A DNA stretch of 64,000 nt, from positions 8,608,618 to 8,672,617 of the forward strand of contig NZ_CP109181.1 of assembly GCF_036248275.1 (NCBI RefSeq), in the 5' to 3' direction. The DNA is from Streptomyces sp. NBC_01716 (GTDB lineage: Bacteria; Actinomycetota; Actinomycetes; Streptomycetales; Streptomycetaceae). Shown here piece by piece: positions 8,689 through 17,157 of this stretch. Within the stretch, counting starts at the first letter, position 1. Every line of letters begins with the position of its first letter. The notes under the pieces were generated by a model, which was given only the letters and a program-made list of their open reading frames with translations, made no database searches and was not told the DNA's origin. A program made the position numbers and the translations under genes.

Positions 8689-10047
8689 ATGAGTGTTCCC
8701 GCCGACTACCGGGCCGGGACGACAGCAGTCGTCGAAGGCGGCCACACATTGCGAGGCCGTGTCACCGTACCGGGCAACAAACACAGCATGGTCCTCGGCT
8801 TCGCTGCTGGCGTGGCACTCGGCGCCGAGCTGACCCTGACCAACACTCCCTGGTTGTCCGAGCGCGACGTACTGGCGCACACGCTCAAGCTGCTCGGCGG
8901 ACACGCCGAGTGCGAGAACGACACCGTCAGTATCAGGGGCGACATCACATCATCGAACCTCCCTGCTGCGGCCACCGGGGTCATCCATGGTTCGGTCTAC
9001 CTGCTGCCCGCCGTCCTGGCCAACAGAGGCAGCGTCACATTCAGCGGATCTGGGGGCGACAGCCTCGGCTCATTCGAATGGGGCTATACCCGCCCCGTGA
9101 AGCACATGCTGGAAGTCTCAGAGGCCTTCGGCGCCCAGTGGGAGCGACGCGACGGACTCCTGCATGCCTGGACACCGAGACTGCGCCCCGCGACCGTGGA
9201 CATCCTGCGCTGGTCGCAAGATCCCACAAGGCCGGCGGGTCCCTACGTCTCGGGAGCGACGAAGACCGCCCTGTTGATGGCGGCCGCGGCCCCCGGTTCG
9301 AGCCTCATCCTGCACCCCCACGAGAAGGAGGCATCACATGAACTGATCACCATGCTGCGGGCTCTTGGGATCCGTATCGACCAACAGGACGGCGGCTGGG
9401 TGGTGCACGGCGGTACGGCGCTGACCGCCGCTACTCACCGACTGCTGCCGGATCCGGTGGAGATGATGACCTGGCAGTCGTTCGCGGCGATGACCGGCTC
9501 CACGCTCACCATCGACTGTGGCGATCCGGCTCACGTTTTCACCTCCATCCATCGCGAGCTGAACTTCCTCAGCACCCTGGGAATAGAGCCCGTCTTCAAC
9601 GAGGACACCGTCACCGTCGGTCCGGCAAAGCAGCGGTACGAGGGCACGGAACTGGTGGCCGAGTCGACGGGCATCTCGACCGACATCGCGCCCCTGCTCG
9701 CCGTCGTGCTGTTACAGGCCGACAGCCGGTCGGTGGTGGAGGACCGGGTCTGGGCGGGCCGTTACTCGTATGCCGACTCGCTGCGCCTCATGGGCGCGCG
9801 AATGGAAGTGACCGGGCGTAAGCTCACCATCGACCCCAGTGTGCTGCGCCCGGCGGATGTCGTGCTGCGCCCCACGGACACCCGCAGCACCGCCGTCTGT
9901 CTCGCGGCGGCCCTCGCGACCGAGGGCTCCAGCATGGTGGGCGGTCTCGACCACCTCATACGCGGGTACGAAGCTTTGCTGCCCCGGTTGGCCGCCGTCG
10001 GAGCCCGTATCGAGCTCGTTCCGGAAGATGCGAAATGCATCGCGTGA
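8689..10047 (+). CDS. Enolpyruvyl transferase, NikO/PolA-like
   Basis: A 452-aa EPSP synthase/MurA-family protein. The N-terminus VVEGGHTLRGRVTVPGNKHS corresponds to the MurA substrate loop, and the motif LGSFEWGYTRPVKHMLE occupies the place of the MurA catalytic loop. The catalytic Cys usual in MurA is absent there, so this is unlikely to be the cell-wall enzyme. In nikkomycin/polyoxin pathways NikO/PolA adds enolpyruvate to the 3'-OH of UMP, the first committed step to octosyl acid. The neighbouring radical SAM, phosphatase, kinase and aminotransferase genes support that role. The start at 8689 follows GAGAGG. Codon 342 is TTA. Confidence 0.85.
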   Translation: MSVPADYRAGTTAVVEGGHTLRGRVTVPGNKHSMVLGFAAGVALGAELTLTNTPWLSERDVLAHTLKLLGGHAECENDTVSIRGDITSSNLPAAATGVIHGSVYLLPAVLANRGSVTFSGSGGDSLGSFEWGYTRPVKHMLEVSEAFGAQWERRDGLLHAWTPRLRPATVDILRWSQDPTRPAGPYVSGATKTALLMAAAAPGSSLILHPHEKEASHELITMLRALGIRIDQQDGGWVVHGGTALTAATHRLLPDPVEMMTWQSFAAMTGSTLTIDCGDPAHVFTSIHRELNFLSTLGIEPVFNEDTVTVGPAKQRYEGTELVAESTGISTDIAPLLAVVLLQADSRSVVEDRVWAGRYSYADSLRLMGARMEVTGRKLTIDPSVLRPADVVLRPTDTRSTAVCLAAALATEGSSMVGGLDHLIRGYEALLPRLAAVGARIELVPEDAKCIA

Positions 10048-10088
10048 CCGGGACCGGTGGCACCGAGGGCCGGACCGCGGTTCAGCAG

Positions 10089-10844
10089 TCATACGAGCAG
10101 GCCCCGCCGAAGAGTCGTCGTATCCGTACCGGAGACACCGTGCTCCCGCAGGTACGGCTCAACACCGCCGTAACGCTCGTCCACCATCACCAACAGCGGC
10201 TCAAGGGCGGGAGTTCCCAGCCTCATACGGCGGATCAACTCGGCCCCGTTGATGCCTCGCTGCCGCGCGTACGCGTCAACGGCGGGGGTGCAACCGCTTG
10301 CCGTCTCCAGTGCTGCGGTGTCGGCGGTGAGGATGTCGCGTACCGGCAGGCCGAGCAGCTTCAGGAGAAGCGCGACTACCACCCCCGTTCGGTCCTTGCC
10401 CAGCGAGCAGCCCAAGACGACGCCCTGAGACAGTCGGTCCGCCGTGACTCTGATGACCGCGGCGATCTCCGTGCCGCAGCTCCGGGCCATGTCCTGGTAC
10501 AGCGACACGTAGTTGTCGGACGTGGGACGGCCCCTCAGCCGGGCCGCGACGCCCGGCATGTCGACGGGCACATGAGCCAGTCGCCGCCTGGCGCCCTCCG
10601 TCAACAGCTCCCGCTCGGGGCTGCTGCGCAGATCCACGGACCAGCGTCTGGGGGCCAGTTGGGCATCGGCGTCCGGGCAGCCTGCCAGCAGTGTCCAGCC
10701 CGTACGGAAGACCGATCCGGGGCGCAACCCACCCACCGCGTCGGCGACGTCGAAGACGTGGCCTTGTGAGATGAGGCATCCCTCATGAAGATCCTCGTAC
10801 TGTGGCCGCCCCAGGTGCCCAGTTACTTCAACGCCGGTCATCAT
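10089..10844 (-). CDS. Tyrosine-phosphatase-like phosphatase, NikL/PolJ-like
   Basis: A 251-aa dual-specificity/PTP-family protein with an intact Cys-x5-Arg P-loop (GCSLGKDRTGVVVAL; Cys146, Arg152) and the N-terminal strand WSVDLRSSPER typical of Tyr_phosphatase3 proteins. NikL/PolJ of the nikkomycin/polyoxin pathways are phosphatases that act on nucleoside intermediates rather than on proteins, which fits this location. The gene is antisense to its neighbours: its 3' end converges on the enolpyruvyl transferase, while its 5' end overlaps the radical SAM gene by about 60 bases if the ATG at 10844 is used. The true start is uncertain; no later ATG/GTG precedes the conserved region. Confidence 0.78.
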   Translation of the reverse strand: MMTGVEVTGHLGRPQYEDLHEGCLISQGHVFDVADAVGGLRPGSVFRTGWTLLAGCPDADAQLAPRRWSVDLRSSPERELLTEGARRRLAHVPVDMPGVAARLRGRPTSDNYVSLYQDMARSCGTEIAAVIRVTADRLSQGVVLGCSLGKDRTGVVVALLLKLLGLPVRDILTADTAALETASGCTPAVDAYARQRGINGAELIRRMRLGTPALEPLLVMVDERYGGVEPYLREHGVSGTDTTTLRRGLLV

Positions 10845-12095
10845 CTGACCGTCTTCAACGTTGCCAGTCATCTACGTACCGTCTTCCCGTCCGCGAGCGT
10901 CCGCGCCGTCGACGCGGCTGCCCTCAACGTCACCTGGAAAGCACTCGGTGACTTACTGATGGAGCAGCATGACGTCGTGGCTCTGGCCAACGACTTCGAC
11001 TCCATCGACTCCCTGCACCGCACTGTGCGGTACACCAGGGAACTGGCGCCGAGGGCGAACATAGTCACCTTTGGCCGGCTGAGTTCGCAACTACCCGAGT
11101 TCTTCCAGCGGTTCGACCTCGACGCAGTCGTCGGGGCGGGCGATCCGGAGACGGGTGTCGAGGACTTCGTCCGGGCAGCGGCTGACGAGGCGCACACCGC
11201 CGCATCCGTCTGGTCTCGTGTGGCGGGCCAATGGCGGGCCCCTGTCGCTCCTCCCCGGCTGCTCTCCGCCGACGAACTGCCGCTTCCCGACGTGACAGAG
11301 ATCCCTTACGGGGCCTACGAGCAGATGTACGCCGACGACACAGCCCGCTTCTGTGGAATTCCCCAGCGGCGGGAGCTTGTCGTCCCCGTCGCACGCGGCT
11401 GCCCGGTCGGCTGCGACTTCTGCGACATCCCCGGCCGCGAGGGCAGGACCGAGCGGCGCCAGCCGATCGACCGGCTCATCGAGTTCATTGAGAGTGCGAC
11501 TCGGGAACTCGACTTTGAGTACGTGTCGATGTACGCCCCGACGTTCACCCTGCGTCGAGCCTGGTCCTTCGACTTCTGCGACGCGTACGAAAAGTCCGCG
11601 ATCGGTCTGCCGTGGAAGTGCACCACGACCCTGCATCACCTCAGCGATGAGCTGGTGGGCAGGATGGGCGAGACGGGCTGCGTACGCATCAGCGTAGGTC
11701 TCGAAACACTGGAATCCTCAGGACATGCCGCCCTGCCGCGCGCCAAACACATCGAGCAGGAGCGCTTCCGGACCACGGCGGAGGCATGCGAGAAGGCCGG
11801 CGTCGAGCTGAACTGTTTTGTCATTCTCGGCCTCCCCGGCACGTCCACCGAAGGGGTGGAGAACACCATCAAGGCCGTACGCGAGGTCAACGGGCGGGTC
11901 AGGCCCACGATCTACACCGACTTCGGGCGGATGAGCGCGGCCATGGATGAGGCGTCGATCGCTTCCTTCAACCGCCAGCTCTTTCAGCCCGACCAGTGCC
12001 CACCGGACGCCGAACACTACTACCGCGTCCTGTTCGACCCGCTCGCGCCGATCACCCCCGTCTCCGAGAAGATCCCTCGGAGGACGCCGAAATGA
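10785..12095 (+). CDS. Radical SAM enzyme, NikJ/PolH-like
   Basis: A 436-aa protein with an N-terminal Rossmann-like domain (MKILVLWPPQVP) of the kind found in B12-binding-domain radical SAM enzymes. A core TIM-barrel domain carries the Cys206-x3-Cys210-x2-Cys213 cluster motif (ARGCPVGCDFCDIPG). It lies in the nucleoside core block, so the best match is octosyl acid phosphate synthase (NikJ/PolH), which cyclises 3'-enolpyruvyl-UMP to the bicyclic octosyl acid 5'-phosphate. Cobalamin use is not implied. The stop overlaps the next gene's ATG (ATGA). Codon 57 is TTA. Confidence 0.83.
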   Translation: MKILVLWPPQVPSYFNAGHHLTVFNVASHLRTVFPSASVRAVDAAALNVTWKALGDLLMEQHDVVALANDFDSIDSLHRTVRYTRELAPRANIVTFGRLSSQLPEFFQRFDLDAVVGAGDPETGVEDFVRAAADEAHTAASVWSRVAGQWRAPVAPPRLLSADELPLPDVTEIPYGAYEQMYADDTARFCGIPQRRELVVPVARGCPVGCDFCDIPGREGRTERRQPIDRLIEFIESATRELDFEYVSMYAPTFTLRRAWSFDFCDAYEKSAIGLPWKCTTTLHHLSDELVGRMGETGCVRISVGLETLESSGHAALPRAKHIEQERFRTTAEACEKAGVELNCFVILGLPGTSTEGVENTIKAVREVNGRVRPTIYTDFGRMSAAMDEASIASFNRQLFQPDQCPPDAEHYYRVLFDPLAPITPVSEKIPRRTPK

Positions 12096-13252
12096 CTGCC
12101 CCGCCTCCCACCGCCGGGCTGTCCCGACACCACGAGGGCCGGGCGCCGGACTGGATCGATGAGCTGTTCCTCGGCACCACCACCGGCGTACGCGCGCAGT
12201 GGCGGCACCGGGCCGGCGGTACCGTCAATCTCGCGAACAACGAGATGCACCACCCACGGGTCGAGGAACTGATCGTCAAAGCGGTCCGCAAACTGGGTTC
12301 CGCCCACTGGAACTCCTACCCCGACTACGCGTACGAACGGTCGCGGTTCGCCGAGATCGTGGGCGTGCCTGCCGAACGGCTGCTGTTCACCGCGGGCTCC
12401 GACCAGACCTACCTGGCCGTTTTCCGTGCGCTCGCTCGCCGCGGCACCCACCTGCTTACCCAGCTTCCCAACTATCAGCAGATCTTCCCGTACGCGGAAC
12501 TGGCGGGGCTCACTGTGCGAGGTGTCGATTACCGGCCGGGAACCGGCTTCCCTCTCGACACTCTCCTCGGCGCGGTTGCGCGTACTCCCCCCGGCAGCCT
12601 CGTGACCGTGTCGAACCCCAATGGTCCCACCGGCGCTTGGTGGTCGACCGACGAACTGACCACCCTCGTCGATGCGTGCGCCGAGCGGCGCTGTCTGCTC
12701 CTGATTGACGAGGCATACGGCGCCTTCGCACCAGAGACCGTGCTGCGCCGCGCGGTGGACTGGTCCCATGTCTTGGTCGTGCAGTCCTTCAGCAAGGGGC
12801 ACGGACTCGCTGGCGCGCGCTTGGCCGTATGCGTGTGCGGCAGCGCCGAGGTCGCCGACCACATTCAGCGGTGGAACGTCTCCAACCCGGTCAGCGGCCC
12901 TTCCCTCCAAGTGGCAGCCGAACTCGCTCTTCGGCGAGAGGAATTCCGCGCCATTCATGCCGAACTGGATTCCTCCCGGACTCGGTTGCGCGAGGAGGTG
13001 CCCGACCTCGTCGGAGGCAGGGCCGAGACATCATGGGGAAACTTCGTGCCGGTGCGCTGCCCGGACCGGCGGAGCGCCGCCCACACAGTCGAAGGACTGG
13101 CCAGGCGAGGATTCGCGATCCGCCACCTCGAACGGTTCGGACTACCCGAGCACATCCGGATCTCCACCGCCGACCTGGCCACCACCGAGCGTCTGCTGAG
13201 GTCCTTGCGGGAGACCGTCCACGACGTGCGGGGGAGGCACCAGGCGTGCTGA
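12092..13252 (+). CDS. Fold-type I aminotransferase, NikK/PolI-like
   Basis: A 386-aa class I/II aminotransferase of the histidinol-phosphate type. It has the dimer/substrate arm NLANNEMHHPRVEELI, the FTAGSDQTYLAVFR cofactor loop, VSNPNGPTGAWW, the LLIDEAYGAF Asp that contacts the pyridine nitrogen, and the PLP lysine in QSFSKGHGLAGARLA. In nikkomycin/polyoxin biosynthesis NikK/PolI puts the amino group on the shortened uronic acid to give aminohexuronic acid nucleoside. The ATG overlaps the radical SAM stop, and the longer upstream frame is rejected. The 3' end overlaps the kinase gene start. Confidence 0.82.
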   Translation: MTAPPPTAGLSRHHEGRAPDWIDELFLGTTTGVRAQWRHRAGGTVNLANNEMHHPRVEELIVKAVRKLGSAHWNSYPDYAYERSRFAEIVGVPAERLLFTAGSDQTYLAVFRALARRGTHLLTQLPNYQQIFPYAELAGLTVRGVDYRPGTGFPLDTLLGAVARTPPGSLVTVSNPNGPTGAWWSTDELTTLVDACAERRCLLLIDEAYGAFAPETVLRRAVDWSHVLVVQSFSKGHGLAGARLAVCVCGSAEVADHIQRWNVSNPVSGPSLQVAAELALRREEFRAIHAELDSSRTRLREEVPDLVGGRAETSWGNFVPVRCPDRRSAAHTVEGLARRGFAIRHLERFGLPEHIRISTADLATTERLLRSLRETVHDVRGRHQAC

Positions 13253-13857
13253 CTCCTCGTGAAACCAGCGCCGGGCCGACGGCCTACAGTGTCCTGGCCG
13301 ACGCCCGCCGCGTCCTGGTCATCGGCTCTCCCGGCTCGGGCAAGACGACATTCGCCACGTGTCTGTCTGCCGTCCTGACGCTTCCGGTCCACCATCTCGA
13401 CAACCTCTACTTCACCGTCGCCTGGCGCCCGCGCCCCACACCCGAATGGCACCGGACGGTGGACACCCTGTGCGCGGCCGTCGAATGGATCATCGACGGT
13501 AATCACGCCGACACCCTGGAAAGAAGGCTGCCGCACGCCGATGCCGTCATCGTCCTGAACAGAGCGCCCATCCTGTGCCTGGCGTCCTACATGCGGCGGC
13601 TGCTGAGATACGCCCGGACCCCGCCCGAGGCGCTGCCGCACTACATGCGCCGCGACGATGGCGGACGCGCTTTGGCCGACCGGCCACTGGCCTTCTCCCG
13701 CTTCATCCTCTCCTTCCGGCACCGCTCCTTGCCCGGCATGGCAGCGGCTTTCAAGGCTCACCCGGACATCGCCGTCGTCGAGCTGCGTACCAGGGCCGAC
13801 ATGAAAATGCTCCTCGCCGAACTCGGCAACTCCCCGGGGAGGGACGCCACATGCTGA
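13246..13857 (+). CDS. P-loop small-molecule kinase
   Basis: A 203-aa adenylate-kinase-fold protein with Walker A IGSPGSGKTTFA near the N-terminus, a typical topology-modulation/AAA_17 start (LPVHHLDNLYF, then WIIDGNHADTLERR) and an Arg-rich lid region. It starts at a GTG overlapping the aminotransferase stop and follows GGGGGAGG. Polyoxin/nikkomycin assembly is known to use a transient 2'-phosphorylation of the nucleoside intermediate, later removed by a phosphatase. A kinase placed between the aminotransferase and the oxygenase fits that role, paired with the phosphatase at 10089. Substrate assignment is inference; a self-resistance kinase is the alternative. Confidence 0.72.
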   Translation: MLTPRETSAGPTAYSVLADARRVLVIGSPGSGKTTFATCLSAVLTLPVHHLDNLYFTVAWRPRPTPEWHRTVDTLCAAVEWIIDGNHADTLERRLPHADAVIVLNRAPILCLASYMRRLLRYARTPPEALPHYMRRDDGGRALADRPLAFSRFILSFRHRSLPGMAAAFKAHPDIAVVELRTRADMKMLLAELGNSPGRDATC

Positions 13858-14474
13858 ATCTCGCCGCATTCGAATCGGCCACATTGCGCACGCTGCCCTA
13901 CAGCTGGGGCAACGTCGGGCAAGTCTTCGCCACCGAGGAGGCTGCACGCGAAGTGGCCGCGTCCTTCCCGATCGGACAGGCCCGGATGCGCGAGTCGAAG
14001 CCGGCGGCGAACAAGGCATACCGAATGCTCTCCTGCCCGCTGGTCGAGGGCGGAGAGCGCTTGGACGCCGTGCACCGATTGGACGCCAGGTGGCAGGATC
14101 TGGTCGGCGAGCTGCTTTCCCCCTCCTTCACCGGAGCGTTGGTTACAGCGACCGAACTGCCCCTGACGGAGACCTCCCTGGAGGTCCGGGCCTCCGCCTA
14201 CAGCACCGGCTGCTTCCTCGGCCCGCACACCGACCGGTCGGACAAGATGCTGTCCGTCATTCTCTACCTGGAACCGGACTGGTCACCAGAAGACGGCGGA
14301 GAACTGAGCATCCTGCGCACGGATGACCCACACGACGAGGCCGCCCGGATCGAGCCACGCCTCAACACCGCTGCTCTCCTTGTCCGTTCTGAAGGCTCCT
14401 GGCATCAAGTTCTCCCCGTGCGGGCCCCCCGGTCAGGCCTGCGCCGAAGCGTCCTCGTCCACTACTGGCGGTGA
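13851..14474 (+). CDS. 2OG-Fe(II) oxygenase, paralogue of the 7205 gene
   Basis: A 207-aa dioxygenase with facial triad His126-x-Asp128 (LGPHTDRSDKMLSVILYLEP) and His185 (GSWHQVLPV), and a 2OG-binding Arg in LRRSVLVHYW. It shares the block H-x-D-x2-D-K-x-L-x2-ILYL-x-P-x-W-x3-DGGE with the oxygenase at 7205-7852, so the two are related copies. They probably perform successive oxidations of octosyl acid phosphate, as NikI/PolD and NikM/PolK do. The ATG sits inside the kinase gene's last codons, a translational coupling. Confidence 0.82.
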   Translation: MLNLAAFESATLRTLPYSWGNVGQVFATEEAAREVAASFPIGQARMRESKPAANKAYRMLSCPLVEGGERLDAVHRLDARWQDLVGELLSPSFTGALVTATELPLTETSLEVRASAYSTGCFLGPHTDRSDKMLSVILYLEPDWSPEDGGELSILRTDDPHDEAARIEPRLNTAALLVRSEGSWHQVLPVRAPRSGLRRSVLVHYWR

Positions 14475-14512
14475 CCGCCCGCACGACCAGTCCAATAGCC
14501 TCTGGAGCACGC

Positions 14513-15883
14513 GTGAACCACACAGTCCCCACCGCCACCCGACCGGATACCGACAGCGCAGGACGATTCCAGGCCTACGGCACCCATCAGCTCGACCAGA
14601 TCGCCAAGCGGTTCGGACTGACCGGGGACACGTTGGAAGCCGTACGGCTGGTTTCGCTGGTGCTGCCCTTCCGGGTCAACGAGTACGTCCTGCGCAACCT
14701 CATCGACTGGGACAATGTTCCGGACGACCCGGTTTTCCAACTGGTCTTCCCTCAGCCGGGAATGCTCTCGCCGGCCGATGAGGCCCGGCTCACCGAGGAA
14801 CGCCGACGGGCCGACCGACGGTCGCTGGCCATGCTGGTCGCCGGCATCCGGGCCCAGCTCAACCCGCACCCCGGGCACCAGGCCGAGCTGAACGTGCCCC
14901 ACGACGAGCGCGGCGCGCTGCCGGGGACCCAGCACAAGTACCGCGAAACCCTTCTGTACTTTCCCTCCAGCGGCCAGACCTGCCACGCATACTGCACTTA
15001 CTGTTTCCGCTGGGCGCAGTTCGTCGGGGAGGCGGACCTGCGCTTCGCCGCGTCCAGCCCACACCGAGCCGTCAGCTATCTGAGGCAGCACCCCGAAGTG
15101 AGCGACGTCCTGGTGACAGGCGGCGATCCGATGGTGATGTCCGCGAGCAGGCTGCGCGAGCATCTGGAACCGCTGCTTGACGTGGCTGGGGTGCGCACCA
15201 TCAGGATCGGGACCAAGTCGGTGGCGTACTGGCCGCACCGCTTCGTCACAGACGTGGACGCGGACGGCACCTTGAAGCTATTCGAGCAGGTGGTGCGCTC
15301 GGGTCGCACACTGGCGATCATGGCCCACTTCAGCCACAGCTGCGAACTCGCCCCCGACGTCGCCCGGCGGGCGCTCGCACGGATCCGAGAGACCGGGGCC
15401 GTCGTCTACTGCCAGGCGCCGCTGATCGCCCACGTCAATGACGACGCCGGGGTGTGGGAGCGGATGTGGCGGACCGAGCTTGCGGTGGGCGCGGCTCCGT
15501 ACTACATGTTCGTCGCGCGTGACACCGGACCGCGTGACTACTTCAAGGTGTCGCTGGCGCGCGCGGCGGACATCTTCAGTGAGGCGTACCGGAACCTGCC
15601 GGGGCTCGCTCGCACCGTCCGTGGGCCCGTCATGTCCACCACGGCGGGCAAGGTCGTCGTCGACGGTGTCGAACGAGGCCCTGAAGGCCGTTTCTTTCAG
15701 CTCCGTTTCCTCCAAGCCCGCGATCCGGCCCTGGTAGGCAGGCCGTTCCGGGCTCACTACCGGGCGGACGCCGCCTGGCTGGACGAACTGCAGCCGGCTC
15801 CCGGCACCCCGGCCGACCTCGCCGCCGCCGTCACCGACCCCGTGCCGTCAGGCTCGCACGCACCCGCCGGGGAGGAATCATGA
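14513..15883 (+). CDS. KamA-family radical SAM aminomutase
   Basis: A 456-aa member of the lysine 2,3-aminomutase family. The Fe-S motif is Cys157-x3-Cys161-x2-Cys164 (GQTCHAYCTYCFRWAQF), followed by the SAM-binding VSDVLVTGGDPMVMSA. A PLP-lysine candidate is in MSTTAGKVVVDG (Lys380 by position). Such enzymes move the alpha-amino group to the beta carbon of Lys, Arg or Glu. The presence of PLP-site and cluster residues suggests an active mutase making a beta-amino acid for the side chain; the substrate cannot be read from sequence. The start is taken as GTG 14513 with GGAG upstream; a GTG at 14471 overlapping the oxygenase stop is an alternative. Confidence 0.8.
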   Translation: MNHTVPTATRPDTDSAGRFQAYGTHQLDQIAKRFGLTGDTLEAVRLVSLVLPFRVNEYVLRNLIDWDNVPDDPVFQLVFPQPGMLSPADEARLTEERRRADRRSLAMLVAGIRAQLNPHPGHQAELNVPHDERGALPGTQHKYRETLLYFPSSGQTCHAYCTYCFRWAQFVGEADLRFAASSPHRAVSYLRQHPEVSDVLVTGGDPMVMSASRLREHLEPLLDVAGVRTIRIGTKSVAYWPHRFVTDVDADGTLKLFEQVVRSGRTLAIMAHFSHSCELAPDVARRALARIRETGAVVYCQAPLIAHVNDDAGVWERMWRTELAVGAAPYYMFVARDTGPRDYFKVSLARAADIFSEAYRNLPGLARTVRGPVMSTTAGKVVVDGVERGPEGRFFQLRFLQARDPALVGRPFRAHYRADAAWLDELQPAPGTPADLAAAVTDPVPSGSHAPAGEES

Positions 15884-17157
15884 CGGATAGTCTTCAGGCT
15901 GCGCCGAATCTGGCGCTGAATGAAATCGTCGCGCGGCGTCGGGCCGCGGGCGAGCCTCTAATACATCTCGCCTTCGGCGAGGCACGGTTACCTGTCCCGG
16001 CGGAGGTATTGGACTGGCTGAGCACCGGTGCCCGCCGAACCGAATACGGCCCCGTCGCCGGCGACGAGCGGGTCCGCTCCTCCCTCGCCCGCTATTTCGA
16101 CCGGCGTCGGCTTCCCACCAGCCCCGAGCAGATCGTCGTCGCCCCGGGCAGCAAGCCGCTGCTCATGAGTCTCATGGCCGTCGTCGATGGAGATGTGCTG
16201 CTGCCGAGCCCGTCCTGGGTCACATACGAGCCACAGGCCCGGCTGTTCGGGCGGCATGTCCACCGTGTGCCGGTGCCGGCGGAATACGGCGGCGCCCCTG
16301 ACCCCTCGGCCCTACGGGAGAGTATCCGCACCGCCCGTAGGGGCGGCGGCAACCCACGGCTGCTCGTGCTCACCCTTCCCGACAACCCCACCGGCACCCT
16401 TCCGCCCCCCGAGGCGATCCGCCAGGTGAGCGCCGTGGCTGAGGAGGAAGACCTGCTGATCGTCTCGGACGAGATCTACCGCGACATCCTCCACGACCCC
16501 GGCCTTCCCTTCCTCAGCCCGGCGGAGGAGGCCCCGGAACGCACCGTCATCTGCACCGGACTGAGCAAGAGCCTGGGGCTCGGCGGCTGGCGGATCGGCG
16601 CCGCCCGCTTCCCCGTTGGCAGGCGAGGCGACCTCCTACGCACCCGTACGGTCGCCGTGGCCAGTGAAGTCTGGTCCACGCTGGCCGGCCCCATGCAGGA
16701 GGTTGCCACCCGCGCCTTCGACGAGCCCAAGGTGATCACCGAACACTTCCTGGCCGGGGCGCGGCTGCACGGCGCCGTCACCCGCGCCGTACACACTCTG
16801 GTCACCACAGCGGGCGCGAGCTGCCGGGCCCCTCAGGGCGGCTTCTACCTGTATCCGGACTTCGAACCCGTACGCGAGAGTTTGGACGAGCACGGTGTGA
16901 CGGACTCGGTGTCACTGCAGCGGCACCTGCTCGACAACCTGGGCGTGGCCGTCCTCGGCGGTCATCACTTCGGTGACGACCCCGGCGCCCTCCGCTTCCG
17001 GATCGCCACCAGTCTGCTGTACGGGGACGACAGCGCACAGCGCGAGCGGGCGCTGACCGCCGAAGCTCCGCTGTCCACACCACACATCACCCTGACGCTC
17101 GACCAACTGGCAGAAGCCTTCGACGCGTTGACGCCCCGGAAGGGGATCCATGTCTGA
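15880..17157 (+). CDS. Aspartate-aminotransferase-like PLP enzyme
   Basis: A 425-aa class I aminotransferase. Motifs in order are the N-terminal LIHLAFGEARLPVPAEV, the VVAPGSKPLLMSLM cofactor loop, LPDNPTGTLPPPE, VSDEIYRDIL, and the PLP lysine in CTGLSKSLGLGGWRIGAAR. The C-terminal Arg region ALRFRIATSL binds the carboxylate. It starts by a four-base overlap with the aminomutase. It probably supplies or consumes an amino acid or keto acid for the peptide portion, as the aminotransferase at 12092 better fits the nucleoside step. Codon 37 is TTA. Confidence 0.8.
   Translation: MTDSLQAAPNLALNEIVARRRAAGEPLIHLAFGEARLPVPAEVLDWLSTGARRTEYGPVAGDERVRSSLARYFDRRRLPTSPEQIVVAPGSKPLLMSLMAVVDGDVLLPSPSWVTYEPQARLFGRHVHRVPVPAEYGGAPDPSALRESIRTARRGGGNPRLLVLTLPDNPTGTLPPPEAIRQVSAVAEEEDLLIVSDEIYRDILHDPGLPFLSPAEEAPERTVICTGLSKSLGLGGWRIGAARFPVGRRGDLLRTRTVAVASEVWSTLAGPMQEVATRAFDEPKVITEHFLAGARLHGAVTRAVHTLVTTAGASCRAPQGGFYLYPDFEPVRESLDEHGVTDSVSLQRHLLDNLGVAVLGGHHFGDDPGALRFRIATSLLYGDDSAQRERALTAEAPLSTPHITLTLDQLAEAFDALTPRKGIHV

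Noticed and set aside
8268..9341. A 357-codon plus-strand frame overlapping the enolpyruvyl transferase
   Set aside because: It is Arg-rich and out of frame with the clearly conserved enzyme; its upstream part has no coding bias.
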